Assembly: GCF_000189275.1 (NCBI RefSeq)
Contig: NZ_AEVT01000062.1
Coordinates: 1-64,000, forward strand
Direction of reading: 5' to 3'
Source of the DNA: Vibrio sinaloensis DSM 21326
Lineage (GTDB): Bacteria > Pseudomonadota > Gammaproteobacteria > Enterobacterales > Vibrionaceae
DNA length: 64,000 bases
This document shows, piece by piece, positions 10,456 to 19,481 of the stretch. Every line of letters begins with the position of its first letter. The stretch's first letter is position 1. A program made the position numbers and the translations under genes. Below the pieces are notes generated by a model that made no database searches, was not told the origin of the DNA, and saw only the letters and a program-made list of their open reading frames with translations.

Positions 10456-10525
10456 AGTGAGAAGGTGCTCATGGGGCTGAATTTGCTTGTTGCCTTGTTC
10501 TAACCCCAACTACTTAGAAGACTCT

Positions 10526-10561
10526 TAAAAAGACCGCTTTATTAAGGCGGTCTTTTTTTTT
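10526..10561 (+). terminator. Terminator downstream of prfC
   Basis: AAAAGACCGC pairs with GCGGTCTTTT across TTTATTAAG, followed by a long T-run. It is about 200 bp past the prfC stop, so the repeat element is included in the prfC mRNA tail. Between it and the srmB terminator (10562-10703) no gene is seen. Confidence 0.85.
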
Positions 10562-10703
10562 GTGTCGTTCCTTAGAGCGACAAAGGAGAGAGTAAGGAAT
10601 CTCTCAAAGCGACTCGCTATCTTGATGGCCCCTTACTCGTTCGTACTTCACTCTTAAGGATGATGCTGTTCTCGTTGGTTTTTGTATGTGCTTTGCAAAA
10701 AGA

Positions 10704-10736
10704 AAGGGTTGATGCTTTCACATCAACCCTTTTTGG
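10704..10736 (-). terminator. srmB terminator
   Basis: AAAGGGTTGATG pairs with CATCAACCCTTT and both flanks carry A/T runs. It lies about 20 bp past the out-of-frame TAA at 10755-10757 discussed for srmB. Confidence 0.85.
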
Positions 10737-10795
10737 TTATATCGAATCAAGACGTTACTTTTTCTTTTTCGCGACTTTCTTCTTACCTTTCGCCG

Positions 10796-11992
10796 CTACT
10801 TTTTCTTGTCGTCTTTCTTTTTGTTCTTCTTCTTAAACACTGGTTTTTTGTGTTTAGGGCGCATCTCTTTGATGAAGCGCTCTTTGATATCTTCTTTTAC
10901 GTAACGAGCTACACGATCCATCATTGGTTGATCGTGTGCTTCGACGAGTGAGACCGCATTTCCTTTTTTACCGGCGCGTGCAGTACGACCAATACGATGC
11001 AGGTAGACGTCAGCGCTGCGCGGCATGTCATAGTTAATCACGTGGCTCACATCTGGAAGGTCGATACCGCGAGCTGCCACGTCGGTAGCTAATAGGACAT
11101 TAACAGTGCCGTCACGGAAACGAGCAATGGCGTTGTTACGACGGTCTTGTGGCATTTCGCCTTGGATCCAAGCACAGGGTACTTGAGCGGCTTCGAGTTG
11201 AGCGCGAAGTTCGCCAAGACGTTCACGAGTTTTAAGGAATACGATCGTGCGGTCTGCTTGCTCTGTGATGATGTGCTTTAGCAACTCAAACTTGTGCTGC
11301 ATGTCGTCGGCACGGTGGTACCACTGAGCGATCTTCTTACGCTCACGACGTGAAGGCTCGGCATCAATTTCAGCAGGATCTTTAAGTAGATCCGCAGTGA
11401 AACCTTCAACACCTTTACCCTCAAGCGTTGCTGAGTATAGGTGTGTTTGTTTGCGCCAGCGGCACTCTGAAGATAAGCGATCAACCGTTGGGCCAAATCC
11501 CATATCTAACATGCGGTCAGCTTCATCTAGGATAAGCCACTCAATCGCGCGGCAATCGAAACGTTCTGCGTTGATGTACTCCATCAAGCGTCCAGGTGTT
11601 GCAACGACGACATCTTGTGTTTTACCTAAAATATCCGCGTGCTCTTGGTATTGAACACCACCTGTGATGGTAAAGATATTAAGCTTGGTGTGTTTAGCTA
11701 ACGCGCGCGCTTGCTCAGCGACTTGCATGGCTAGCTCTCGCGTCGGCGTTAAAATCAACACACGAGCAGGTCCCGGCTTACGGCGAGGGAAGTCTTGTAG
11801 ATATTGAAGTGCTGGCAATACAAATGCAGCGGTCTTACCTGTACCAGTAGGTGCCGATGCCAGAATATCGCGGCCATCTAATGCTTGTGGAATGGCCTCA
11901 GCCTGAATTTGTGTAGGGCGGTCATAACCCATTTCTTCGATTGCGAGGAGTAGGTTAGGGTCTAACTCTAATTCAGCAAAATTTCTGATCAC
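10796..11992 (-). CDS. srmB: SrmB, DEAD-box RNA helicase for 50S assembly
   Basis: An ATP-dependent RNA helicase acting early in 50S assembly. Helicase motifs in order: Q motif PTQIQ (26-30), Walker A PTGTGKT (48-54), PTREL, DEAD (156-159), SAT (187-189) and HRIGRTARAG. Start ATG 11992 gives 398 residues. The C-terminus is lysine-rich and ends DDKKK at a TAG (10796-10798). Reading on in the -1 frame adds fourteen residues, VAAKGKKKVAKKKK, ending at TAA 10755-10757, which looks like a natural continuation of the tail. The reading frame may therefore be broken by a 1-nt change in an A-run; see findings. Confidence 0.93.
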   Translation of the reverse strand: MIRNFAELELDPNLLLAIEEMGYDRPTQIQAEAIPQALDGRDILASAPTGTGKTAAFVLPALQYLQDFPRRKPGPARVLILTPTRELAMQVAEQARALAKHTKLNIFTITGGVQYQEHADILGKTQDVVVATPGRLMEYINAERFDCRAIEWLILDEADRMLDMGFGPTVDRLSSECRWRKQTHLYSATLEGKGVEGFTADLLKDPAEIDAEPSRRERKKIAQWYHRADDMQHKFELLKHIITEQADRTIVFLKTRERLGELRAQLEAAQVPCAWIQGEMPQDRRNNAIARFRDGTVNVLLATDVAARGIDLPDVSHVINYDMPRSADVYLHRIGRTARAGKKGNAVSLVEAHDQPMMDRVARYVKEDIKERFIKEMRPKHKKPVFKKKNKKKDDKKK

Positions 11993-12081
11993 TATGATGT
12001 CTCCACAAGCCAGTTGGGTGAGCGGTAATTTTTAGGGGTCGTATTATAGTGCTAACGGTGATAAGGATCACACGTTATTTT

Positions 12082-12795
12082 CTACATCTTGAGATAAAAG
12101 TCCTTAGTAAGCTCAACAAAGGCTTGGCTGTACTGATTTTCGGCATGGATCGTTAACTGCTGACGCTGAATCGGATCTGCTTGTTTTCCAAGTTGGATCA
12201 GGAGTCGATGTACAGCTTTGTTCTCTGTCGGTTTGATGGAACATTGCCTTTGCAAATGCCACCCTGATGCTAATGCAATTTCAATAAACCTTTCCCCTTC
12301 GACGATTGGAAGCACAAATGATGCTTTACCGGTTTGGGTTAACAACTCCCAACAGCGCTGCAGTAGGCTTACGTGGCTAAGGGTATTTGTGTGCCGCGCA
12401 GTTGCTCTTGCGCTATTTTCGGATTGTTCACCCGAATTGAAGTAGGGGGGATTACATATGATGGTGTCAAAACAATGATCAAATGGGTGTTGAAGCACAT
12501 TCCCCTTATGCAAAGTGATACGCTGCGACCATGGTGATGTGGAGAAGTTCGACCGAGCGGCTTCTAGGGCATGGCGATCTATATCAATAGCGTCGACGGC
12601 AATGTTGCTGCTTCGTTGGCAGCACATTAGCGCAAGTAACCCTGTACCAGTGCCAATATCAAGCACAGCGTTAGCGGTATTCAGATCAGTCCAAGCACCT
12701 AAAAGAACCCCATCGGTACTCACCGGCATACCGGAAAAGCCACCACTGATGGCAAACTGTTTGAATTTAAAGTCTTTTGTTTTCTTTCGCTTCAC
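12082..12795 (-). CDS. trmN: TrmN (YfiC), tRNA1(Val) A37 N6-methyltransferase
   Basis: Methylates N6 of adenosine 37 in tRNA-Val1. The SAM-binding motif LDIGTGTGLL (45-54) and the N6-adenine methyltransferase signature NPPY (115-118) are both clear, and 237 residues is the normal size. The N-terminal FKFKQFAI segment resembles E. coli YfiC. It reads in the same direction as srmB, 89 bp upstream of it. The neighbouring srmB supports the call, since the two genes are also adjacent in E. coli. Confidence 0.92.
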   Translation of the reverse strand: MKRKKTKDFKFKQFAISGGFSGMPVSTDGVLLGAWTDLNTANAVLDIGTGTGLLALMCCQRSSNIAVDAIDIDRHALEAARSNFSTSPWSQRITLHKGNVLQHPFDHCFDTIICNPPYFNSGEQSENSARATARHTNTLSHVSLLQRCWELLTQTGKASFVLPIVEGERFIEIALASGWHLQRQCSIKPTENKAVHRLLIQLGKQADPIQRQQLTIHAENQYSQAFVELTKDFYLKM

Positions 12796-13111
12796 GACTA
12801 AATATTGCTCTAAATTTACTCTATTTGTGAGTGATTATATCCATTGTTAACCAATTGTATGGTTAATTGTTCGGTTTGTGTTGTGTAATTTTTTCTGAAT
12901 GATCAAAATTAAATTCCATTGGTTATTTCCAACTTAGAGAATAACACTGCTTAATCGCTCTTAATGTAAATTTATATGGTGTTTTTCCCTTTAAGGTTGC
13001 GAATAGGTGAGTGTTTGGTCATTATGCGTGGCTAAATTTATAGATTGAGCCGCAAAATTTGCGCGCTTGGCATGCACAACATCAATTAAATTATAACTAA
13101 AGGGTCAGACA
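12796..13111. promoter_or_regulatory. Divergent control region of trmN and brnQ with palindrome
   Basis: This AT-rich 316-bp gap holds no gene. A perfect 7-bp inverted repeat, TTAACCA/TGGTTAA with a 6-bp spacer, lies at 12847-12866, about 50 bp upstream of the trmN start. It could be an operator for a dimeric regulator. No confident sigma-70 promoter was picked. Confidence 0.4.
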
Positions 13112-14425
13112 GTGAATCAGACTTTAAAATTAACAGATATCATTGCGGTAGGCTTTATGCTTTTCGCCTTTTTCTTAGGTGCAGGTAACATCATATTTCC
13201 TCCTCTAGCGGGTCAGCTAGCAGGTGAGAATCTAGTTCCTGCTATGACAGGTTTTTTGCTAACGGCGGTAGGTCTCCCTCTTATTACTATCGTTGCTATT
13301 GCCGTAGCTGGTGGCTCATGGGATCAACTGACTAAAGATCTACCTAAACGTGCAGCGATGACGATCGCGGTACTGATCTTTATTATCATTGGCCCTGCTT
13401 TTGCGGCACCTCGTACTGGATTGGTTGCCTATGAAATGGCGATTAAACCATTTTTTGTTGATGCAGCGCAGATGCATTTAACCATGTTCTCTATTTTGTT
13501 TTTTGCGGTGGCAATGTCTTTTGCTTGGTCCCAAGGCAAATTGATTGATGTGATTGGTAAGATTCTAACGCCAGTACTTTTCTTAGGCCTAATTGTGCTT
13601 GCAGTCGCGGTATTTATTGATCCTCAAGGCGAAATGATTGCCGCACAAGGTGAGTATTTGTCTCACCCACTGCAAAAAGGCTTCCTTGAGGGTTACAACA
13701 CGATGGATACTTTCGCGTCGCTCATGTTCGGTGGCTTAATTGTTGATGCTTTGCGCAAGAAAGGTATTCAAGAACAAAAAGCGACAGCTAAGTATCTGAT
13801 TAGTGCGGCATGTGTTGCGGCAGTTGGTCTAGCGTTTGTATACGTGTCACTGTTTTATCTTGGAGCGACCAGTGCTGCGGTAGCTGCTGGGGCTGATAAC
13901 GGCGGTGCGATTCTTAGCCTGTACGTTCAATCTCTATTTGGTCCTTATGGTCAAATCGTACTGTCAGTGATTGTTCTTCTTGCTTGTTTGACGACCGCGA
14001 TTGGTATTATCTCTGCGTGTTCTGATTACTTCAGTTCAATCACACCAATCAGCTATAAAGCTTGGGTCGTTATCATTGGTACGGCATGTGCGACAGTGGC
14101 TAACGTAGGTCTATCGCAGCTTATCTCCCTATCTGTGCCGGTACTGTTTGCCCTATACCCAGTCGCGATTGCTTTGGTCGCGCTAACGTTTGTTCGAAAC
14201 AAACTACCAAACCCTCAAATGGCTTATCGAGTTGTCATTCTCGTTTCGCTACTTTTTGCATTGATTGATGCGGCGAAAGTTGCAGGTGTTGATGTTTCAG
14301 CATTTAGCATGTTACCGCTATTTGAGGTGGGCATGGGATGGTTGTTACCAACGGCGGCGGCTATCGTATGTATGTTTTTTGTTGGTAAATCTCAAACCAC
14401 TTCACTAGCAGAAGAAACAGCATAA
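13112..14425 (+). CDS. brnQ: BrnQ, branched-chain amino acid:cation symporter
   Basis: An LIVCS-family carrier importing leucine, isoleucine and valine with Na+ or H+. The 437-residue product is strongly hydrophobic, with about 12 predicted membrane segments, and begins with the family's FMLFAFFLGAGNIIFPP block. GTG 13112 is the start, preceded by AAAGGG about 7 nt upstream. It ends at a strong terminator. It stands alone, divergent from trmN. Confidence 0.94.
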   Translation: MNQTLKLTDIIAVGFMLFAFFLGAGNIIFPPLAGQLAGENLVPAMTGFLLTAVGLPLITIVAIAVAGGSWDQLTKDLPKRAAMTIAVLIFIIIGPAFAAPRTGLVAYEMAIKPFFVDAAQMHLTMFSILFFAVAMSFAWSQGKLIDVIGKILTPVLFLGLIVLAVAVFIDPQGEMIAAQGEYLSHPLQKGFLEGYNTMDTFASLMFGGLIVDALRKKGIQEQKATAKYLISAACVAAVGLAFVYVSLFYLGATSAAVAAGADNGGAILSLYVQSLFGPYGQIVLSVIVLLACLTTAIGIISACSDYFSSITPISYKAWVVIIGTACATVANVGLSQLISLSVPVLFALYPVAIALVALTFVRNKLPNPQMAYRVVILVSLLFALIDAAKVAGVDVSAFSMLPLFEVGMGWLLPTAAAIVCMFFVGKSQTTSLAEETA

Positions 14426-14448
14426 TCACTCACAGCTGTTGAATCTCT

Positions 14449-14489
14449 AATCCCCTGTCCTGCAAGGCGCGACAGGGGATTTTTTTATT
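14449..14489 (+). terminator. brnQ terminator
   Basis: AATCCCCTGTC pairs with GACAGGGGATT across a CTGCAAGGCGC loop, followed by T7. Confidence 0.9.
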
Positions 14490-14587
14490 TGATGGATTTT
14501 TATTCGTCATCAAAATATTCCTGTATCTTCGTCACACTTTTGAGTACAATTCTCCGGTTAAATTCTACTCATAAATGTTGAGCAAAC

Positions 14588-15686
14588 ATGTTTGAAATCA
14601 ATCCTATTAAAAACCGCCTTAAGGACGTGTCTGAGCGCACAAATGTCCTGAGGGGGTACCTTTGACTATGACGCTAAGCAAGAGCGTCTAGAAGAAGTCA
14701 ACGCAGAACTAGAACAACCGGATGTGTGGAACGAGCCTGAGCGAGCGCAAGCGCTAGGTAAAGAGCGTTCTGCCCTAGAAGCAGTTGTGGAAACGATTGA
14801 TCAACTTGAGCAAGGTGTAGAGGACGTTGATGGTCTTTTAGAGCTTGCGGTTGAAGAAGAAGATCAAGAAACATTCGATGAAATTGAGCCAGAGCTTGCG
14901 GAGCTGGAATCTAAGCTTGAAAAGCTGGAGTTTCGTCGTATGTTCTCGGGTGATCATGATGCTTCAGACTGTTACATTGATCTACAGTCAGGCTCTGGTG
15001 GTACAGAAGCGCAAGATTGGACATCAATGATGCTGCGTATGTACCTACGTTGGGCCGAAGCAAAAGGCTTTAAGACTGAAGTGATCGAAGTGTCTGAAGG
15101 TGAAGTCGCTGGCCTGAAAGGGGCAACGGTTAAGATCTCTGGCGAGTACGCTTACGGTTGGTTACGCACTGAGACAGGTGTTCACCGTCTTGTTCGTAAA
15201 TCACCATTTGACTCTAGTGGTCGTCGTCATACTTCGTTTGCATCTGCGTTTATCTACCCAGAGATTGATGACAACATTCAGATCGATATTAACCCTTCTG
15301 ATTTACGTATTGACGTATACCGTGCATCTGGCGCAGGTGGTCAGCACGTAAACACCACAGAATCAGCGGTTCGTATTACTCACGTACCAACCAACACTGT
15401 GGTTCAATGTCAGAACGATCGTTCTCAGCATAAGAACAAAGACCAAGCGATGAAGCAGCTTCGAGCGAAGCTATTTGAATTAGAGATTCAAAAGCAAAAC
15501 GCAGAGAAGCAAGCGAACGAAGATGCTAAATCTGACATCGGTTGGGGTAGCCAAATCCGCTCTTACGTATTGGATGACTCACGCATCAAAGATCTACGTA
15601 CAGGCGTTGAAAACCGCAATACGCAAGCGGTACTTGATGGCGATCTAGACAAATTTATCGAAGCTAGCCTGAAGTCAGGTCTTTAA
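14588..15686 (+). CDS. prfB: PrfB, peptide chain release factor 2 (programmed +1 frameshift)
   Basis: RF2 reads UGA and UAA and hydrolyses peptidyl-tRNA. The short first frame starts at ATG 14588 and runs 25 codons to TGA 14663-14665; a +1 shift at CTT T enters the long frame (GAC TAT GAC) for a 365-residue product. The UGA-recognition tripeptide SPF (in RKSPFDSSG) and the catalytic GGQ (in SGAGGQHVN) are intact. A calling method that ignores the frameshift would start at 14724 and lose the N-terminus. lysS follows 43 bp downstream, as in E. coli. Confidence 0.97.
14651..14665 (+). other. prfB autoregulatory +1 frameshift site
   Basis: An internal Shine-Dalgarno-like AGGGGG (14651-14656) is followed by TAC, the slippery CTT, and in-frame TGA (14663-14665). 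This is the classic RF2 arrangement: when RF2 is scarce, slow UGA reading allows the shift and RF2 synthesis. Confidence 0.97.
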
Positions 15687-15729
15687 GCTTTTCACCGACA
15701 CTCAAAAATAGAAACAGGATACATCGAAA

Positions 15730-17247
15730 ATGACTGATGCTGTTCAAAACGATATTCAACAAGAAGAAAACAAGCTGATTGCTGAGCGCCGCGCTAAACT
15801 GGACGAGATCCGTAAAAGCTGCAAAGCAAATGGCCACCCAAACGACTTCCGTCGTGACGCACTAGCGGGCGACCTTCAAAAAGAGTTCGGTGAGAAGACG
15901 AAGGAAGAGCTAGAAGAGCTTAACCATGTCGTAGCGATCGCTGGTCGTATCATGGCTAAACGTGGTCCTTTCCTCGTGATTCAAGAGACGTCAGGTCGTA
16001 TTCAAGCATACGCAGCGAAAGACGTTCAGAAAGCGCTAAAAGAGAAGTACCAAGGTCTAGATATCGGTGACATCATCGGTGTGAAAGGTGCACTTCACAA
16101 GTCTGGTAAGGGCGACCTTTACGTAAATATGGAAGAGTATGAACTGCTAACGAAAGCACTTCGTCCACTGCCAGAGAAGTTCCACGGCCTAACTGACCAA
16201 GAGATGCGTTACCGTCAGCGTTACGTTGACCTGATCGTAAACCAAGACTCTCGTGAAGCGTTCATCATTCGCTCGAAGCTTGTGTCTTCTATCCGTAACT
16301 TCATGAGCTCTAAAGGTTACCTAGAAGTTGAAACACCAATGATGCACGTGATCCCTGGTGGTGCAACGGCTCGTCCATTTATCACTCACCACAACGCACT
16401 CGACATCGACATGTACCTACGTGTTGCACCTGAGCTTTACCTTAAGCGTCTTGTGGTTGGTGGTTTTGATCGTGTATTCGAGATCAACCGTAACTTCCGT
16501 AACGAAGGTCTTTCACCGCGCCACAACCCAGAATTCACTATGATGGAATTCTACCAAGCGTACTCAGACTACAAAGATCTGATGGATCTGACCGAAGAGA
16601 TGCTAAGCACAGTCGCGATGGACGTTCTAGGTTCGACTTCTATGCCTTACGGTGAAGAGACCGTTGAATTTGGCGGCACTTACGCACGTATGAGCATGTT
16701 TGAAGCGATCAAACACTACAATCCAGACCACGCTGAGATCCAAGCATTGACAGAAGCGGATCTGCAAGACCGTGAGAAGATGGTCGCTATCGCGAAATCG
16801 GTACACGTAGAAGTAGAAACATTCTGGACATGTGGTCAGCTTCTGGAAGAGATCTTTGGTGAAACAGCTGAGCCTCAGCTAATTCAACCAACGTTCATTA
16901 CCGGTTATCCTGCAGATATCTCACCTCTAGCACGTCGTAGCGATGACAACCCATTCTTTACTGACCGTTTCGAGTTCTTTATCGGTGGTCGTGAAGTTGC
17001 GAACGGTTTCTCTGAGCTTAACGATGCAGAAGACCAAGATGCGCGCTTTAAAGCTCAGGTTGACGCAAAAGACGCAGGTGACGATGAGGCTATGTACTAT
17101 GATGCAGATTACATCACAGCACTTGAGCACGGCCTGCCACCGACAGCTGGTCAAGGTATCGGTATTGACCGTTTAGCGATGTTGTTCACCAACACGCATA
17201 CCATCCGTGATGTCATCCTCTTCCCAGCGATGCGTCCTCAAGCTTAA
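15730..17247 (+). CDS. lysS: LysS, lysyl-tRNA synthetase (class II)
   Basis: Charges tRNA-Lys. An N-terminal OB-fold anticodon-binding domain (about 60-160) precedes the class II catalytic core. Motif 2 is visible as [27 protein letters not shown] sequence and motif 3 as [11 protein letters not shown] at the C-terminus. Length of 505 residues is the family norm. It is probably co-transcribed with prfB and ends at a hairpin. Confidence 0.97.
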   Translation: MTDAVQNDIQQEENKLIAERRAKLDEIRKSCKANGHPNDFRRDALAGDLQKEFGEKTKEELEELNHVVAIAGRIMAKRGPFLVIQETSGRIQAYAAKDVQKALKEKYQGLDIGDIIGVKGALHKSGKGDLYVNMEEYELLTKALRPLPEKFHGLTDQEMRYRQRYVDLIVNQDSREAFIIRSKLVSSIRNFMSSKGYLEVETPMMHVIPGGATARPFITHHNALDIDMYLRVAPELYLKRLVVGGFDRVFEINRNFRNEGLSPRHNPEFTMMEFYQAYSDYKDLMDLTEEMLSTVAMDVLGSTSMPYGEETVEFGGTYARMSMFEAIKHYNPDHAEIQALTEADLQDREKMVAIAKSVHVEVETFWTCGQLLEEIFGETAEPQLIQPTFITGYPADISPLARRSDDNPFFTDRFEFFIGGREVANGFSELNDAEDQDARFKAQVDAKDAGDDEAMYYDADYITALEHGLPPTAGQGIGIDRLAMLFTNTHTIRDVILFPAMRPQA

Positions 17248-17275
17248 CTTTGATTGTAAGCAAGTTCTGATTATC

Positions 17276-17306
17276 AAAAGCCACCTTAGGGTGGCTTTTA
17301 TTTCTT
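17276..17306 (+). terminator. lysS terminator
   Basis: AAAAGCCACC pairs with GGTGGCTTTT across TTAG; the T-run after the stem is short (TTATTTCTTTT). Confidence 0.85.
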
Positions 17307-17635
17307 TTGCTTAGCCACTTTTAGTTAATGTATTCTTACCACGTGATCAAACCTAAGTTGCAATTTGCTTAATTATTAGTACATTAGCGAGGCTTCACAT
17401 TGATTGGCTTGCTCTACTTCGACACTCTCTCTTCGGTTTCTACTTTAATCGTATGGTGTTTTTAGTGCCAATATTCTTTGATTTCCCTCCCACAACGAGT
17501 GGAAAAAAAGCGAAGCAGCCTATAGTCTTACTAGTGAGACAGATTCTCTGGCCGAGTCTCTATAATGTAACCATTCAGATTTAGGTGTCTTTTGTTGCAC
17601 TACATTCGTTTTATCAATAGTAAGGAATAAGCCGT
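17307..17635 (+). promoter_or_regulatory. vpsR upstream region
   Basis: A 329-bp AT-rich stretch without a gene leads into vpsR. It must hold the vpsR promoter; TATAATG at about 17561-17567 is a plausible -10 element. A Shine-Dalgarno-like TAAGGAA lies about 7 nt before the ATG. No clear inverted repeat was recognised. Confidence 0.4.
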
Positions 17636-18970
17636 ATGGGTAATCAGTTCCGCATGGATTCTGTTCCAGGATCTCTTATTGTCGTAGGGGGAACCTATGA
17701 ACCATGGCTTTCAGTGTTAGAACAAGTTGGTTGGAGATGCACACAGTGTGCAGACTTGCGTAAAGCAGATGCACTTTTTGCGGAAACAGGTCCTTGTATA
17801 GGTATCGTAGATTTAAGTCACGATGAGTTTAGCCTTAATGGTATTGCAAATTTAGTAAGTAATCACAAGCAAGTTCGTTGGTTAGCGTTTATTCGCGAAT
17901 CCCAGCTAAGTTCTGATACGATCTGCCAATTTATCGTGAACTTCTGTATTGATTTCTTCACCGCACCCATTCCCGATGCACAACTTTTGGGGACGATTGG
18001 TCACCAGTTGGGCATGCTCAAACTGGAAAAGAAAGTCTGGCCACATTATGGCGACAACAGTGATATGGGGCTGATTGGCGATTCAATACCAATGAAGCGT
18101 CTGCGTGATCAAATTAAGCGTATCGGCCCAACAGACGTGAGCATTCTTATCTACGGAGAGAGTGGTACAGGTAAAGAGACGGTCGCCCGTGCGGTACATA
18201 AGACTTCATCGAGAGCGAATAAAGAATTCATCTCAGTCAATTGTCGAGCGATGTCTGAGAGACGTATCGAAAGTGATTTGTTTGGTATTAATCGTGAAGA
18301 TATCAGTGAACCGTCGATTCTAGAAAAAGCCGATGGCGGGACTATCTTACTGAATGATATCCTCACTTTGCCTAAATCACAGCAAGTGAACTTATTACGT
18401 TTTTTACAAGAGGGTACGGTAGATACTGCGAATGGTCGTAAAGAGATTGATGTTCGTATCTTAGCGGCAAACTCAGCAGATATTGAGAAAGCGCTTATCG
18501 ATGGAGACTTCAACGAAGAGCTTTACCACTACATTAATGTATTGCGTATTAACGTTCCTAGTTTGAAAGAACGTGCAGGCGATATTGCGATTTTGGCTCG
18601 CCATTTCTTGCAGGAGTATTCCAAAGAATACAACGCTCAGGCCCGTAGCTTCACTGAAGACGCGGCTCGTTCATTGACTCGTTACCACTGGCCGGGCAAT
18701 GTTCGTGAGCTAATGAACCAGATAAAGCGCGTAGTGTTGATGTCTGATACGGTCATGCTGGACGATGAACATCTAGACTTACCTAAGCGAAGTGACGGCA
18801 AGCGCAGTTTGAAGAGCATTCGTGAGCGTAGTGAACGCGATGCGTTATTACTGGTTCTAGAGTCGCATTCAGGGCAAGTGTCAATGGCGGCCAAAGAGCT
18901 GGGTGTCTCTCGTGCTACTATGTATCGTTTATTAAACAAACATAACCTAATTAGTGATGCAACCGTATAA
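17636..18970 (+). CDS. vpsR: VpsR, c-di-GMP-responsive biofilm regulator (EBP-like)
   Basis: In V. cholerae VpsR activates exopolysaccharide (vps) and matrix genes on binding c-di-GMP. The order here is a receiver-like N-terminus with aspartate at 59 (GIVDLS), an AAA+ domain with Walker A GESGTGKE (174-181), and a C-terminal Fis-type helix-turn-helix (VSMAAKELGVSRATMYRLLNK). Length is 444 residues. The GAFTGA loop that contacts sigma-54 is absent: the segment after ESDLFG reads INREDISEPS. The usual Walker B DE pair reads ND (240-241). Both points fit a protein that does not act as a sigma-54 ATPase. It is monocistronic, with its own terminator. Confidence 0.93.
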   Translation: MGNQFRMDSVPGSLIVVGGTYEPWLSVLEQVGWRCTQCADLRKADALFAETGPCIGIVDLSHDEFSLNGIANLVSNHKQVRWLAFIRESQLSSDTICQFIVNFCIDFFTAPIPDAQLLGTIGHQLGMLKLEKKVWPHYGDNSDMGLIGDSIPMKRLRDQIKRIGPTDVSILIYGESGTGKETVARAVHKTSSRANKEFISVNCRAMSERRIESDLFGINREDISEPSILEKADGGTILLNDILTLPKSQQVNLLRFLQEGTVDTANGRKEIDVRILAANSADIEKALIDGDFNEELYHYINVLRINVPSLKERAGDIAILARHFLQEYSKEYNAQARSFTEDAARSLTRYHWPGNVRELMNQIKRVVLMSDTVMLDDEHLDLPKRSDGKRSLKSIRERSERDALLLVLESHSGQVSMAAKELGVSRATMYRLLNKHNLISDATV

Positions 18971-18987
18971 CTGATTGTTTTGTTAGT

Positions 18988-19020
18988 AAAAAGCCACGCT
19001 GATTAGTGTGGCTTTTTTTG
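18988..19020 (+). terminator. vpsR terminator
   Basis: AAAAGCCACGCT pairs with AGTGTGGCTTTT (one G-T pair), followed by a T-run. Confidence 0.88.
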
Positions 19021-19236
19021 TTTGTATGCCAAATTATCTACTGATAGGGGCATATAGCGCTTGGGAATATCTTATGTTTGTCGATACGATTGGTTTATTT
19101 TTAGCGTAAAAGTTTGTTTTATAAATAAAGGACATAAAGCGGTTGAATTTACTCTTGTGATGGTTAGAATTTAATCGTGAGCACAAGCTCATATTTCATA
19201 CACTTTTTCGGATTAATACCAGCTAGGAGGCGCACC

Positions 19237-19356
19237 ATGAAACATTCCAATGTTATCTCAATCACACGTGCGTCTCGCGATCTTACTGCCTTTACCATGG
19301 TAGCGGCTAACGCCAAAAGCGTTAATCGAGATCGTAAGTCTCAACTAGTTATCTAA
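19237..19356 (+). CDS. 39-residue small protein upstream of the DUF1127 gene
   Basis: A short frame, MKHSNVISITRASRDLTAFT onward to QLVI, begins 6 nt after a perfect AGGAGG (19225-19230), the strongest ribosome site in this region. The peptide is basic (two Lys and two Arg among the last eleven residues) and has no signal peptide or membrane helix. Its own stop is 125 bp before the next start. I do not recognise the family. It may be a real small protein or a leader peptide controlling the downstream gene. The codons look ordinary for this genome. Confidence 0.6.
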   Translation: MKHSNVISITRASRDLTAFTMVAANAKSVNRDRKSQLVI

Positions 19357-19359
19357 TTA

Positions 19360-19412
19360 ATCCGTAATCAATTTAACTGTAATTGGCTGCGGAAAAGCGG
19401 CGAATTACGGAT
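19360..19412 (+). other. Structured spacer between the two small genes
   Basis: A perfect 9-bp inverted repeat, ATCCGTAAT (19360-19368) and ATTACGGAT (19404-19412), encloses an inner hairpin GCTGC/GCGGC (19386-19401, one G-U pair). There is no T-run after it, so it does not look like a terminator. It could set relative expression or mRNA stability of the two cistrons. Confidence 0.5.
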
Positions 19413-19481
19413 CTACCTATCTAAGATAACCCCCTATATTCGTTGATCTTTTCTCAGCTTTCTTTCGACTGGAGAAAAATC

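Noticed and set aside
10682..10951. Plus-strand frame across the srmB terminator and 3' end
   Set aside because: It is a shadow of the lysine-rich srmB tail; its Phe/Leu content comes from the AAG/AAA codons on the other strand.
14724..15686. A prfB start at 14724
   Set aside because: Ignores the programmed frameshift; the true N-terminus MFEINPIKN is encoded from 14588.
19343..19358. ACTAGTTATCTA resembles a trp operator
   Set aside because: It lies at the end of the 39-codon frame, lacks full symmetry, and no tryptophan gene is near; probably chance.
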